This document shows, in pieces, positions 1-7,571 of a stretch of DNA of 64,000 nucleotides; position 1 is the first letter of the stretch, and each line of letters opens with the position of its first letter. The stretch spans positions 1,054,001 through 1,118,000 of the forward strand of contig NZ_AKKC02000002.1 of assembly GCF_000282095.2 (NCBI RefSeq). Reading direction: 5' to 3'. The translations under genes and the position numbers were made by a program. The notes under the pieces were generated by a model, which saw only the letters and a list, made by a program, of their open reading frames with translations, made no database searches and was not told the DNA's origin. The stretch comes from Rhizobium sp. CF080. GTDB lineage: Bacteria > Pseudomonadota > Alphaproteobacteria > Rhizobiales > Rhizobiaceae.

Positions 1-396
1 AAGGGCGCTCATTTCCTTGTCGAAAGTCTCGCCGTCGCCGGCCGCGAGGGCCTCGAAGGTTGCAATATTGCGTTGCCGGTCTTTGGAGAAGATGACGGAG
101 GAACCGTCCGGGCGCAGCACGCCAGTCGGCAGGTCGGCATGGGCGAATTCCAGGCCGCGCGCTTCGAGATCCTTGCCGAGCGCGCCATAGGCGGGCGAGG
201 TCAGGAACAGCACCATGGTGGTGGCCATCACGTCGTGGATGAAGCCCGGCTCAGTGATTTCGTCCGTGTACAGGCAGCCGCCTATGCGGTCGCTGCGCTC
301 CAGGACGAGGACTTTTTTGCCCTTCTTGCCGAGCATGGCGGCGGCGACCAGCGCGTTGATACCGCTGCCGACGAAGATGTAGTCGAAATCCGCCAT
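1..396 (-). CDS. FAD-dependent oxidoreductase, phytoene-desaturase-like (C-terminus beyond left edge)
   Basis: The frame is open from the ATG at 396 to base 1, giving the first 132 residues only. The start MADFDYIFVGSGINALVAA is a Rossmann strand-turn-helix with the GxGxxx FAD loop. It is followed by LERSDRIGGC, the second strand acid and GG pair of phytoene-desaturase/amine-oxidase-like NAD(P)/FAD oxidoreductases. It lies downstream of the cyclase gene on the same strand, after a hairpin at 424-452. A second member of the same family is encoded at 1559-3136. The family desaturates or oxidises varied hydrophobic substrates, so the substrate is unknown. The family call is firm; the gene is partial only because of the window edge. 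Confidence 0.85.
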   Translation of the reverse strand, partial: MADFDYIFVGSGINALVAAAMLGKKGKKVLVLERSDRIGGCLYTDEITEPGFIHDVMATTMVLFLTSPAYGALGKDLEARGLEFAHADLPTGVLRPDGSSVIFSKDRQRNIATFEALAAGDGETFDKEMSAL

Positions 397-423
397 GCCG
401 CCCGTCTTTCCGCTGAATACAGA

Positions 424-452
424 AAGGGCCGGAACCTTCCGGTCCGGCCCTT
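424..452 (-). terminator. Hairpin between cyclase and FAD oxidoreductase genes
   Basis: A perfect 10-bp inverted repeat (AAGGGCCGGA at 424-433, TCCGGCCCTT at 443-452) with a 9-nt loop lies just after the stop of the cyclase gene on the minus strand. There is no long T-run, so it may be an intrinsic terminator or an mRNA 3'-end stabiliser. Confidence 0.5.
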
Positions 453-460
453 CGATTGGA

Positions 461-1243
461 TCAGGCGATCAGCGCGAGGGCGCGGACCGGCGAGCCGGTG
501 CCCTTGACGAGCTTCAGCGGGGCAGCGATCAGCACGGCGCCCTTCGGCGGCAGCTGGTCGAGGTTCGACAGCGATGCGAGGCCGTATTTGCCGGCTCCGT
601 GCATGAGGTTATGGGCCGGGAAGGGCGGGTTCATGCCGCCGGCAGAACCGGCGTCGGTGCCGATGGTTTCCTGGCCCCAGCCGATAATGTCTTTCGAAAT
701 CAGGTATTGGATCGCTTCGGCGGTCGGGCCGGGAGAATGCGGGCCATTCTCGTCGGCATTCAGGAAGGTTTCGGTCGAGCCGTTGCGCTTGTACCAGTCG
801 GAGCGCATCAGCACCCAGCTGCCGGCTTCGATGGCGCCATGCTCGGCTTCCCATTCCTTGATGCTGTCGACGGTCAGCAGATAATCCGGGTTTTCCGCAG
901 CTTCCTTGGAGCGGTCGATGACATTGACCGGCGCCACGAAATTCTGCGGCGGGATGGTGTCGGTCGTGTTGTTCGGCTTGTCCTTGCCGGTGATCCAATG
1001 ACAGGGCGCATCGAAATGGGTGCCGGTATGCTCGCCGAGCTCCAGCCAGTTCCATGCCCAGAACGGACCGTCCTCGTTATATTCGGAGATCGTGTGGACG
1101 GCGACCTTCGGCGTGTTCTTGCCGAACTGCGGCGGCAGATAGAGAACGGGGGTATCCGGCCCGAGCGGCGCCGTCAGGTCGACGACCTTGACCGAGCCGG
1201 AAAGAAGAGCGGAAGCGAGACTGGTGAGCGTGCTGGAAGACAT
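461..1243 (-). CDS. Cyclase family hydrolase (kynurenine formamidase / isatin hydrolase-like)
   Basis: A 260-residue protein of the cyclase family (PF04199), which hydrolyses amide or lactam bonds using Mn or Zn. The metal motif HTGTHFDAPCHW lies at about residues 72-83, supplying two His, Asp and a further His. The C-terminal half has the conserved TIGTDAG stretch. Known relatives include kynurenine formamidase and isatin hydrolase; the sequence does not decide between them. No signal peptide is seen, so it should be cytoplasmic. A close paralogue with the same motif is encoded at 18308-19099. It is transcribed divergently from the FAD oxidoreductase at 1559, across a 315-bp gap. Start ATG 1243 is chosen because the paralogue begins at the equivalent position. 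Confidence 0.88.
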   Translation of the reverse strand: MSSSTLTSLASALLSGSVKVVDLTAPLGPDTPVLYLPPQFGKNTPKVAVHTISEYNEDGPFWAWNWLELGEHTGTHFDAPCHWITGKDKPNNTTDTIPPQNFVAPVNVIDRSKEAAENPDYLLTVDSIKEWEAEHGAIEAGSWVLMRSDWYKRNGSTETFLNADENGPHSPGPTAEAIQYLISKDIIGWGQETIGTDAGSAGGMNPPFPAHNLMHGAGKYGLASLSNLDQLPPKGAVLIAAPLKLVKGTGSPVRALALIA

Positions 1244-1558
1244 GGTGCCGGGTTCCCTTGAATGACCGGTTTCGTGAGCCGGGCGGCAGGCCGGTTTCCT
1301 CTCCGGTTGCCGCTAACCGATGAGCGAGCCTATTGCAGAAAATATGAGGATGCAAGCAATCGGGGAGGGCTGTGGCGGGCAAATTTACATGGCCGTTTTA
1401 TATGGGAAATACCCGCCATTTCCATGTGAAGTAGCCATTTGCTGACTCGATCGAGTGCAGGTGTAGCCCGCTATTCGCCTGCCGACCTGTTGCCCGCCCT
1501 TGATGCCGTTTCCAGAAAATGTATGCATATGGATAAATAATGGGAACAGGGGCGGGTG
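1244..1558. promoter_or_regulatory. Divergent promoter region between cyclase and FAD oxidoreductase genes
   Basis: This 315-bp non-coding stretch separates two divergent genes and should hold both promoters. The most structured part is an imperfect inverted repeat near 1407-1433 (GGGAAAT facing ATTTCC, flanked by ATGG and CATG). The TTTARGCYTAAA motif found in other promoters of this region was not seen here. No promoter boxes could be assigned with confidence. Confidence 0.4.
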
Positions 1559-3136
1559 ATGGCAGCTTATGACGCGGTGGTGATCGGGGCCGGCCATAAC
1601 GGACTTGCGAGCGCTATCCATCTTGCCGCGCAAGGCTGGTCGGTGGCCGTCATCGAGGGTAATGAAGAGCCGGGCGGCGCAGTGAAAACGCGTGAGCTGA
1701 CGCTGCCGGGCTTCCGGCACGATTTCGCGGCGATGAACCTGTCGATGTTCGCCGGCTCGCCGTTCTTTGCCGCTTACAAGGACGAGTTGATTGCACAGGG
1801 TCTTGGCTTTGTGCCTGCCAAGCACTGTTTCGCCAGCGTCTTTCGGGATGGAACCCATCTCGGCGTCTCGACCGATCTCGGAGAGACGGCCGGCGCGATC
1901 GCGGCGATCTCTCCGGAGGATGCAGCGGCATGGCGAAAGTTGTTTGCCGAATTCGGCTCGGACGCTCCGCATATCTTTGGGCTGCTCGGTTCGCCGATGC
2001 CGTCGCTTGCCGCGGCAAAGGTGGTTTGGAAGGCGTGGCGGGAGAAGGGCAGCAGCTGGCTTTACGACACGGCGCGCATGCTGCTCGCCTCGCCCCGCGA
2101 TTTTCTCGATGCGCGGTTCCGGAACGACAAGGTGAAGGCGATGATGAGCGCCTGGGGCCTGCATCTCGATTTTGCGCCGGATGTCGCCGGTGGAGCACTA
2201 TTTCCATATCTGGAAAGCATGGCGAACCAGGCTTTCGGCATGGTGATCGGGCAGGGCGGCGCCGATACGATCATCAAGGCGATGACCGGGCTTCTGAAGG
2301 CGAAGGGCGGCGAGTTGATGCTCGGCACGCCAGTCGAGCGGGTCGAGACAACGAACGGGACAGCAACGGGCGTCAAACTTGCCGACGGCAGGGTCATCAC
2401 CGCCCGCAAGGCAGTCATCTCGAATGCGCACCCCAAGCTGCTGTTTGGCGGGCTGATGGCGGCTGATCCGGCCCGGGAGGCATTCGATCGCGGAATCGAA
2501 AAATTCCGCGCCGGCCCGGGCACGATGATGATCCATCTGGCGATGGACGGCTTGCCGGACTGGAGGGCCGGCGAGGCGCTGAAGGACTATGCCTATGTGC
2601 ATGTGGCACCGGATCTGGCGATGATGTCGCGGGTCTATTCCGAAGCCATGGGCGGTCTGCTGCCGGCGGAGCCGGCATTGGTCGTCGGCCAGCCGACTGC
2701 GCTTGATCCGTCACGTGCGCCGGATGGCAAGCATGTGCTCTGGGTTCAGGTGCGCGTGTTGCCGGCAGAGATCCGTGGCGATGCGGCCGGGATCATCGCG
2801 GGCACGGATTGGGATGAGGTGAAGGACGCCTATGCCGACCGCGTGCTCGACATTCTCGAAACCTATGCGCCGGGCACAAGATCGAAAGTTCTTGGTCGCG
2901 CGGTATTCTCTCCGATCGATCTGGAACGGGAAAACCCAAACCTGATCGGCGGTGACAATCTCTCCGGCAGCCACCATCTCGATCAGAATTTCCTGTTCCG
3001 GCCGGTGGCGGGTTACTCGCGCTACAAGACGCCGGTGAAGTCGCTCTATCTCTGTGGCGCTTCCACCTGGCCAGGTGCAGGGACGGGTGCGGGTTCTGGT
3101 TTCATGCTGGCGAAGATGCTGGCCGGCAAACACTGA
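1559..3136 (+). CDS. NAD(P)/FAD-dependent oxidoreductase, phytoene-desaturase-like
   Basis: A 525-residue flavoprotein of the phytoene desaturase/CrtI superfamily. The N-terminus carries VVIGAGHNGLASAIHLA, the FAD Rossmann loop at about residues 7-15, then VIEGNEEPGGAV. The C-terminal FAD-binding segment reads LYLCGASTWPGAGTGAG, as expected for full-length members. The ATG at 1559 has a Shine-Dalgarno AGGGG at 1548-1552, six bases upstream; an in-frame GTG lies one codon earlier. It is followed after 70 bp by a MarR regulator on the same strand. Its paralogue at the left edge and two cyclase hydrolases in region A suggest these enzymes act in one catabolic programme, but the substrate is not readable. 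Confidence 0.88.
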   Translation: MAAYDAVVIGAGHNGLASAIHLAAQGWSVAVIEGNEEPGGAVKTRELTLPGFRHDFAAMNLSMFAGSPFFAAYKDELIAQGLGFVPAKHCFASVFRDGTHLGVSTDLGETAGAIAAISPEDAAAWRKLFAEFGSDAPHIFGLLGSPMPSLAAAKVVWKAWREKGSSWLYDTARMLLASPRDFLDARFRNDKVKAMMSAWGLHLDFAPDVAGGALFPYLESMANQAFGMVIGQGGADTIIKAMTGLLKAKGGELMLGTPVERVETTNGTATGVKLADGRVITARKAVISNAHPKLLFGGLMAADPAREAFDRGIEKFRAGPGTMMIHLAMDGLPDWRAGEALKDYAYVHVAPDLAMMSRVYSEAMGGLLPAEPALVVGQPTALDPSRAPDGKHVLWVQVRVLPAEIRGDAAGIIAGTDWDEVKDAYADRVLDILETYAPGTRSKVLGRAVFSPIDLERENPNLIGGDNLSGSHHLDQNFLFRPVAGYSRYKTPVKSLYLCGASTWPGAGTGAGSGFMLAKMLAGKH

Positions 3137-3206
3137 GCGCACGAACCTTTGACATTTCAAATATCTGCTTCTAGACCTTGAACTGGTGACAGAGGCTGCA
3201 TTCGGA

Positions 3207-3722
3207 ATGGTAGAAGCGGAAGCGATCAACGTCGATCTGGAGATCATCGTTCAGGGCGCCCAGGGGCGCTCGAAGCCCGAGCTGCGCCTGTGGCTGCGCA
3301 TGCTGTCCACGACCAAGCTGATCAGCCAGGAAATCCGCCGCCGCCTGCGCGCCGAATTCGGCGCGACGCTGCCGCAGTTCGACCTGATGGCGCAGCTTTA
3401 CCGCGAAAAGGACGGGCTTAGGCTTGGCGAGCTTTCCAAGCGCACCATGGTCACCAACGGCAATGTCACCGGCCTCGTCGAGCGGCTGGAAGCGGACGGC
3501 TACGTGCAGCGGGTGACACCGGACGGCGACCGGCGGGTGACCGTCGCGAAACTCACCGAGGCCGGCATGACGCTGTTTGCGGCGATGGCCACGGCGCATG
3601 AGGGCTGGCTGCAGGACATGATGGCGGATGTCGATCCGCGCATGGTTTCGGCTCTGTGGTCGGAGATCGGCACGGTCAAGACCTCCGCCAACAACCATCT
3701 CTCCGGCGCCGCCTTCGAATAA
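3207..3722 (+). CDS. MarR family transcriptional regulator
   Basis: A 171-residue winged-helix regulator. The DNA-binding part runs from about LRLGELSKRTMVTNGNVTGL through VERLEADGYVQR to the wing PDGDRRVTVAKLTEAG, with helical dimerisation segments at both ends. MarR proteins bind 16-20 bp palindromes as dimers and are often released by aromatic or phenolic ligands. It is a candidate reader of the recurring TTTARGCYTAAA palindrome in region A, although its own upstream region does not carry a clear copy. The start is uncertain: ATG 3207, or GTG 3186 seven codons earlier; AGAGG at 3191-3195 would serve the ATG with long spacing. Confidence 0.85.
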   Translation: MVEAEAINVDLEIIVQGAQGRSKPELRLWLRMLSTTKLISQEIRRRLRAEFGATLPQFDLMAQLYREKDGLRLGELSKRTMVTNGNVTGLVERLEADGYVQRVTPDGDRRVTVAKLTEAGMTLFAAMATAHEGWLQDMMADVDPRMVSALWSEIGTVKTSANNHLSGAAFE

Positions 3723-3740
3723 GCTTGGCCGCCGCCGCCG

Positions 3741-4415
3741 TCAGCGTTTCTTTTCCTTGTTGAAGCGTTGTTCGAGAAGATTGACCAGCCGTACCATCGG
3801 CCAGAGGAAGGCGATGTAGATCAGTGCGGCGCCGATCAGCGGCGTCGGGTTGGCATAGAGCGCCTGCGCGTCGGTCGCCTCCTTCAGGAGTTCAGGCAGC
3901 GCGACGGTGGAGGCAAGCGAGGTATCCTTGAACATCGAGACGCAGTTGTTGGTCATCGGCGGGATGACGATGCGGATTGCCTGCGGCAGCACGACTTTTC
4001 GGAGCGTGACGGAGAAGGGCAGGCCGAGCGCCGCGGCGGCCTCGAATTGGCCGCGGGGGATGCCTTCGATGCCGGAGCGGAAGATTTCCGCCGAATAGGC
4101 GGCCATGACGATCGAGAAGGCGAGCCCTGCGGACGTCCAGGAGGACAGGCGGATACCGACGAAGGGCAGCGCGTAATAGATGAGGATCAGCACCACCAGC
4201 ATCGGTGCGGCGCGAAAGATGTCGATATAGAGCACCATCAGATAGCGCACCGGCTTTGGCCCGTAGAGGCGCAGAAGCGCAATCACCAGTCCGATGGGAA
4301 TGCCGAAGCCGATGCCGGCGACGCCGAGTAGGAAGGTGTTGATCAGTCCGCGCAGCAGCGCCGGAAACGCGTCGCCGAGAACCCCGAGATTGAAGAATGT
4401 ATCGAGGAGGGTCAT
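3741..4415 (-). CDS. Amino acid ABC transporter permease (HisM/GlnP type)
   Basis: A 224-residue inner-membrane permease of the polar amino acid uptake family. Hydrophobic segments alternate through the whole length, starting with the TFLLGVAGIGFGIPIG helix. The cytoplasmic EAA loop reads QFEAAAALGLPFSVTLRKVV, which docks on the ATPase. It lies 79 bp downstream of the binding-protein gene (4495-5298), with a strong hairpin between them. No ATP-binding subunit is encoded beside it, which is unusual for this family, so an ATPase must be supplied from elsewhere in the genome. It is convergent with the MarR gene, whose stop is 18 bp away. Confidence 0.9.
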   Translation of the reverse strand: MTLLDTFFNLGVLGDAFPALLRGLINTFLLGVAGIGFGIPIGLVIALLRLYGPKPVRYLMVLYIDIFRAAPMLVVLILIYYALPFVGIRLSSWTSAGLAFSIVMAAYSAEIFRSGIEGIPRGQFEAAAALGLPFSVTLRKVVLPQAIRIVIPPMTNNCVSMFKDTSLASTVALPELLKEATDAQALYANPTPLIGAALIYIAFLWPMVRLVNLLEQRFNKEKKR

Positions 4416-4441
4416 TTCCTGGTGCCTCTATGCTCACGAAA

Positions 4442-4465
4442 ATGCCGGCCGTCGCCGGCCGGCAT
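4442..4465 (-). terminator. Intra-operon hairpin between binding protein and permease
   Basis: Perfect 9-bp inverted repeat ATGCCGGCC (4442-4450) and GGCCGGCAT (4457-4465) with a 6-nt loop, in the gap between the binding-protein stop and the permease start on the minus strand. Such hairpins commonly stabilise the upstream mRNA or cause partial termination, so that binding protein exceeds permease. Confidence 0.55.
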
Positions 4466-4494
4466 AACTGGGATTTGCGGTATCGATAGCCGGC

Positions 4495-5298
4495 TCAGGG
4501 CTTCGGCAGCGGCTGTTCGACGGCGGATGCCGAACCGGCGGCCGGATCCGAACCGAACCATTTCTTGTGGATCGCGGCTAGCGTGCCGTCCTTCTTCATG
4601 GCGGTGATGGCGTCGTTCGCCTTGGCGAGCAGCGGATGGTCCTTGGTCATCATCAGGCCGTACTGTTCGCCGGTCTTGATGCGCACCTTGACGGCGAGAT
4701 CCTTCATCTTGAGGAAGGCATATTCCATGCCCGGAACGTCGCTGACGGCCACGTCGGCGCGGCCGGCGGAGAGATCCATCAGCAGGTCCTGCTGAGCATT
4801 GTAGCTCTTGATGTCGGTGATGCCGTATTTTTCCTTGTTGTCCTTGGCCCACTTGTCGCCGGTGGAGCCGGCCAGCACGCCGACGACCTTGCCCTTCAGG
4901 TCCTCGACCTTGGAAACCGTCGCTTCCTTGCGGGTGGCGATGCCCATGTCGGCATCATAATAGGCTTGCGTGAAAGACTGGCTGCCGAGGCGCTCCTTGG
5001 TGATGGTGATCGAGGAGATCGCCACATCGATGCGCTTGGAGGAGGTAGCTGCGAACAGCGCCTGGAAACCGAGGTCGGAAATCTCGACCGTCATGCCGAG
5101 GCGCTTTGCAACCTCATTGACGATGTCCACTTCGAAGCCCTCGAACGTGCCCGTGGCTGTCTTGTATTCGAAGGGCGGGTTGCTCGGATAGGAACCGACG
5201 GCAAGCGCTGCAGCGGAGGCAAAACCGGCGCTTGCGACGGACAGGACGGCGGCACCCGCCAGGCCTAAAAGGGCGCGGCGGAAAAGGGGCATGGTCAT
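4495..5298 (-). CDS. Amino acid ABC transporter substrate-binding protein
   Basis: A 267-residue periplasmic binding protein of the polar amino acid family 3. The start is the ATG at 5298: GAGGGAA lies upstream on the minus strand, and the first residues MTMPLFRRALLGLAGAAVLS form a signal peptide (basic n-region, hydrophobic core, Ala-rich cleavage near residues 25-29). The mature part begins LAVGSYPSNPPFEYKTATG and has the family segment FEGFEVDIVNEVAKRLGM. The frame stays open upstream to 5487, but that extension lacks a plausible start. It pairs with the permease downstream. The promoter region carries two copies of the TTTARGCYTAAA motif, shared with the divergent EthD-like gene. Confidence 0.9.
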   Translation of the reverse strand: MTMPLFRRALLGLAGAAVLSVASAGFASAAALAVGSYPSNPPFEYKTATGTFEGFEVDIVNEVAKRLGMTVEISDLGFQALFAATSSKRIDVAISSITITKERLGSQSFTQAYYDADMGIATRKEATVSKVEDLKGKVVGVLAGSTGDKWAKDNKEKYGITDIKSYNAQQDLLMDLSAGRADVAVSDVPGMEYAFLKMKDLAVKVRIKTGEQYGLMMTKDHPLLAKANDAITAMKKDGTLAAIHKKWFGSDPAAGSASAVEQPLPKP

Positions 5299-5494
5299 GA
5301 TTTCGTTCCCTCTGCTTTTGTGACCGGCGGGCGTTTTTCTCTGCCGGATCCGATGCAATTCTTCTTGCCGTCGATGGATGAATGAACCTGACGCAAGCTC
5401 TCTCCCAAGCGCAGTCCAGCGTCGTCTCATATCCTGTTTCGACGCGTGATTGGGAGGGATCGTGATGGAAAATCCGGAAAGTTTCAAGCGGAAA

Positions 5495-5510
5495 GATTGA
5501 AGCTTAAATC
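5495..5510. promoter_or_regulatory. Candidate operator, TTTARGCYTAAA family, site 1
   Basis: GATTGAAGCTTAAATC is a 16-bp palindrome with one mismatched pair, centred on AAGCTT. It is one of eight related sites in the window (see 5558, 13105, 13280, 15436, 19651, 22299 and 63151). The regulator is unknown; a MarR protein is the natural guess. Confidence 0.55.
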
Positions 5511-5557
5511 ATGTCTCTGCTGGTCTATTTTGATGACTAAAACAGCAAGACAGAATA

Positions 5558-5571
5558 GTTTAGGTTTAAAC
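5558..5571. promoter_or_regulatory. Candidate operator, TTTARGCYTAAA family, site 2
   Basis: GTTTAGGTTTAAAC is near-palindromic and matches the reverse complement of the site at 22299 at all but one or two bases. It lies about 100 bp upstream of the EthD-like start, in a plausible promoter position. Confidence 0.55.
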
Positions 5572-5671
5572 TTGTTTTTTCCCTCCGTCGGCTCGATAGT
5601 GGAATCACCACCGCGGGAACAGAGGCCGCCGGCAATCGTTGCGGCCTCATAGACAAGCAGGAAACCAAGCC

Positions 5672-6376
5672 ATGCGTTTTGCCTATTTCGCCTTTTTCGA
5701 GAATGTCGACGGAAGCCAGCTCGCGGTGAGCAAGGCGGATGTCGAGACGGTCGCCGAGATCGTCAAGCTGACACCCGGCCTCACCGCTGCCAATCTCTAT
5801 ACTCCCGAAGTCACCAAGGACATGTACAACAAGGATGAGCAGTCGCCGATCTTCGGCATGCAGCTCTACTTCAACGACCTGACGGACCTGGAAGACGCAA
5901 TGGCCCCGGCCGGCCATCTGCACCAGCTTGCTGCCTCCGGCGTGCTTTCGAGCATCCGTGGCGCGAAGGGCACGCAGCAGGCCATGTATGCGCGGCATTT
6001 TCCGGTCGACGACGCCAAGCTCGATATCGCGACGAACGGCAATCCCTGTTCCTACGTGGTGCACTATACCGGCCCGGCCGAAGACCTGAACGTCTGGATG
6101 CATCACTATGTCAGCCATCATCCGCCGGTGATGCGTACCTTCCCGGGCATCCGCAAGATCGAGGTCCTGTCGCGGATCGACTGGTGCGGTTTCCTTCCCT
6201 GGGAGCGGGTCAACCACATGCAGCGCAACCGGGTGATGTTCGACAGCCCGGCCGCACTCCAGGCGGCGCTGCAATCGCCGGCGCGCATCGCCATGCGCGA
6301 GGACTTCAAGACCTTCCCTCCTTTCGAAGGCGGTAATTCCCACTTCCCGATGGAGACGCAGATCATCGTCCCCTGA
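5672..6376 (+). CDS. EthD-like dimeric alpha/beta-barrel domain protein
   Basis: A 234-residue protein starting MRFAYFAFFENVDGSQLAV. The C-terminal half (HHPPVMRTFPGIRKIEVLSR, then VMFDSPAALQAALQSP) matches the pattern of EthD / ferredoxin-like dimeric barrel proteins: a strand ending in a PGxxxxE turn, then a helix introduced by FDSxAALxAAL. The N-terminal half may be a diverged second copy of the fold, since it contains the analogous MQLYFNDLTDLEDAM helix. Such proteins bind or isomerise aromatic and polyketide-like ligands. Start ATG 5672 fits the fold; the frame extends eleven codons further upstream. It is transcribed alone, convergent with the FMN dehydrogenase. The exact function is unknown. 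Confidence 0.7.
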   Translation: MRFAYFAFFENVDGSQLAVSKADVETVAEIVKLTPGLTAANLYTPEVTKDMYNKDEQSPIFGMQLYFNDLTDLEDAMAPAGHLHQLAASGVLSSIRGAKGTQQAMYARHFPVDDAKLDIATNGNPCSYVVHYTGPAEDLNVWMHHYVSHHPPVMRTFPGIRKIEVLSRIDWCGFLPWERVNHMQRNRVMFDSPAALQAALQSPARIAMREDFKTFPPFEGGNSHFPMETQIIVP

Positions 6377-6392
6377 CGGACGGTGAGGCCGC

Positions 6393-7571
6393 TCAGAGCT
6401 TTATATGATCGCGATCGAGATCGGCGACAGAGCGGCAGCCGAGAAGCGCCATTGTGCGGCGGGTTTCTTCTTCGAGGATGGTGATGGCGCGAGCCGCACC
6501 CGCCTCGCCGCCGGCCGCAAGTCCGTAGAGCGCGGCGCGGCCGGTCATGACCGCATCGGCGCCAAGCGCCAAGGCCTTGACGATATCCGTGCCGCGGCGG
6601 AAGCCGCTGTCGGCGAGGATGGTGATCCTGCCTTTCAGCTTGTTGGCGATCTTCGGCAGGATGGTGATCGGCGAAGGTGCGCCGTCGAGTTGGCGTCCGC
6701 CGTGATTGCTGATGACGATGCCATCTGCGCCCGCATCGACGGCCAGTTCCGCATCGCGCAACGTCATGACGCCCTTGATGATCAGCGGGCGCTTCCAGAT
6801 TTTCCGCAGGTGGCGGATGTGGCTCCAGTGAAGGTCCGGCTCCACCTGCTCGCGCGACCAGATGGCCGTGCGGGCGAAAGTCTGCTGATCTGCGGGCAGG
6901 AAATCGAGCAGATTGCCGAAGGGCGGAATGCCGCGGGCCATGACCGAAAGCGCCCAGCGCGGATGGCAGAGGATATCCAGCTTGTGGCGGAAGGTCGGGT
7001 CCATGCCGGAGCGATAATTGCGGCGGTCCCATTCGCGGTTGCCGAATGTCGCCGCGTCGGTCGTCACCATCAGCGCCTGGCAGCCGGCCTTTTCGGCGCG
7101 GCCGACCAGTTCGTTCATGAAGGTCTGGGAACGGAAGACGTAGAGCTGCATCCAGTGGTTCAGATCGGGGATGTTGGAAAGCTCCTCGACCCGCATGTTG
7201 GAGACAGTGCTCTGGGTGAAGGTGACGCCAGCCTTGGCGGCGGCTTCAGCCAGCAGCCGATCCCCCTGATACTGGAAAAGGCCGTTGAAGCCGGTCGGCG
7301 CGATGATGAAGGGCAGCCGCATCGTCCGGCCGAAGATCTTCGTCGAAAGATCGGGCACGCCCACACCGGTCAGCGTCGAGGGTCGGAACTCGATTTCCGA
7401 AAAGACTTCGCGGTTGCGGCGGAGCGTCCATTCGTCCTCGGCACCACCCTCGAGATATTCCATGACGAAGGCGGGCAGGCGGCTGCGTGCCATGGCCTGG
7501 AGGTCGGCGATCGTGACGGCGCGGCCGACATTCCTGCCGCTATAGTATCTCCGTCCGGCGATCGCCATCAT
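6393..7571 (-). CDS. FMN-dependent alpha-hydroxyacid dehydrogenase/oxidase (LldD/mandelate dehydrogenase type)
   Basis: A 392-residue TIM-barrel flavoenzyme that oxidises L-2-hydroxyacids to 2-oxoacids. The N-terminal region has LPAFVMEYLEGGAEDE, the FMN-facing segment. The active-site signature SNHGGRQLDGAPSP, with catalytic His and substrate-binding Arg, lies near residue 280; GADAVMTGRAALYGLAAGG binds the phosphate. A hydrophobic or aromatic hydroxyacid substrate is possible but not shown. The ATG at 7571 overlaps the stop of the peptide ABC ATPase by four bases (ATGA), so translation is coupled to the transporter. That coupling suggests the importer brings in the hydroxyacid or a conjugate. 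A second ATG lies at 7568. Confidence 0.9.
   Translation of the reverse strand: MMAIAGRRYYSGRNVGRAVTIADLQAMARSRLPAFVMEYLEGGAEDEWTLRRNREVFSEIEFRPSTLTGVGVPDLSTKIFGRTMRLPFIIAPTGFNGLFQYQGDRLLAEAAAKAGVTFTQSTVSNMRVEELSNIPDLNHWMQLYVFRSQTFMNELVGRAEKAGCQALMVTTDAATFGNREWDRRNYRSGMDPTFRHKLDILCHPRWALSVMARGIPPFGNLLDFLPADQQTFARTAIWSREQVEPDLHWSHIRHLRKIWKRPLIIKGVMTLRDAELAVDAGADGIVISNHGGRQLDGAPSPITILPKIANKLKGRITILADSGFRRGTDIVKALALGADAVMTGRAALYGLAAGGEAGAARAITILEEETRRTMALLGCRSVADLDRDHIKL

Larger units (their letters stand above)
5299..5671. promoter_or_regulatory. Divergent promoter region with two TTTARGCYTAAA-type sites
   Basis: This 373-bp gap separates the amino acid binding protein (minus) from the EthD-like gene (plus). 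Two AT-rich palindromic sites lie at 5495-5510 and 5558-5571, described separately. A weak sigma-70-like arrangement TTGATG (5530-5535), N17, GAATAG precedes the second site and would drive the plus-strand gene. The part next to 5299 looks unstructured. Confidence 0.5.
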
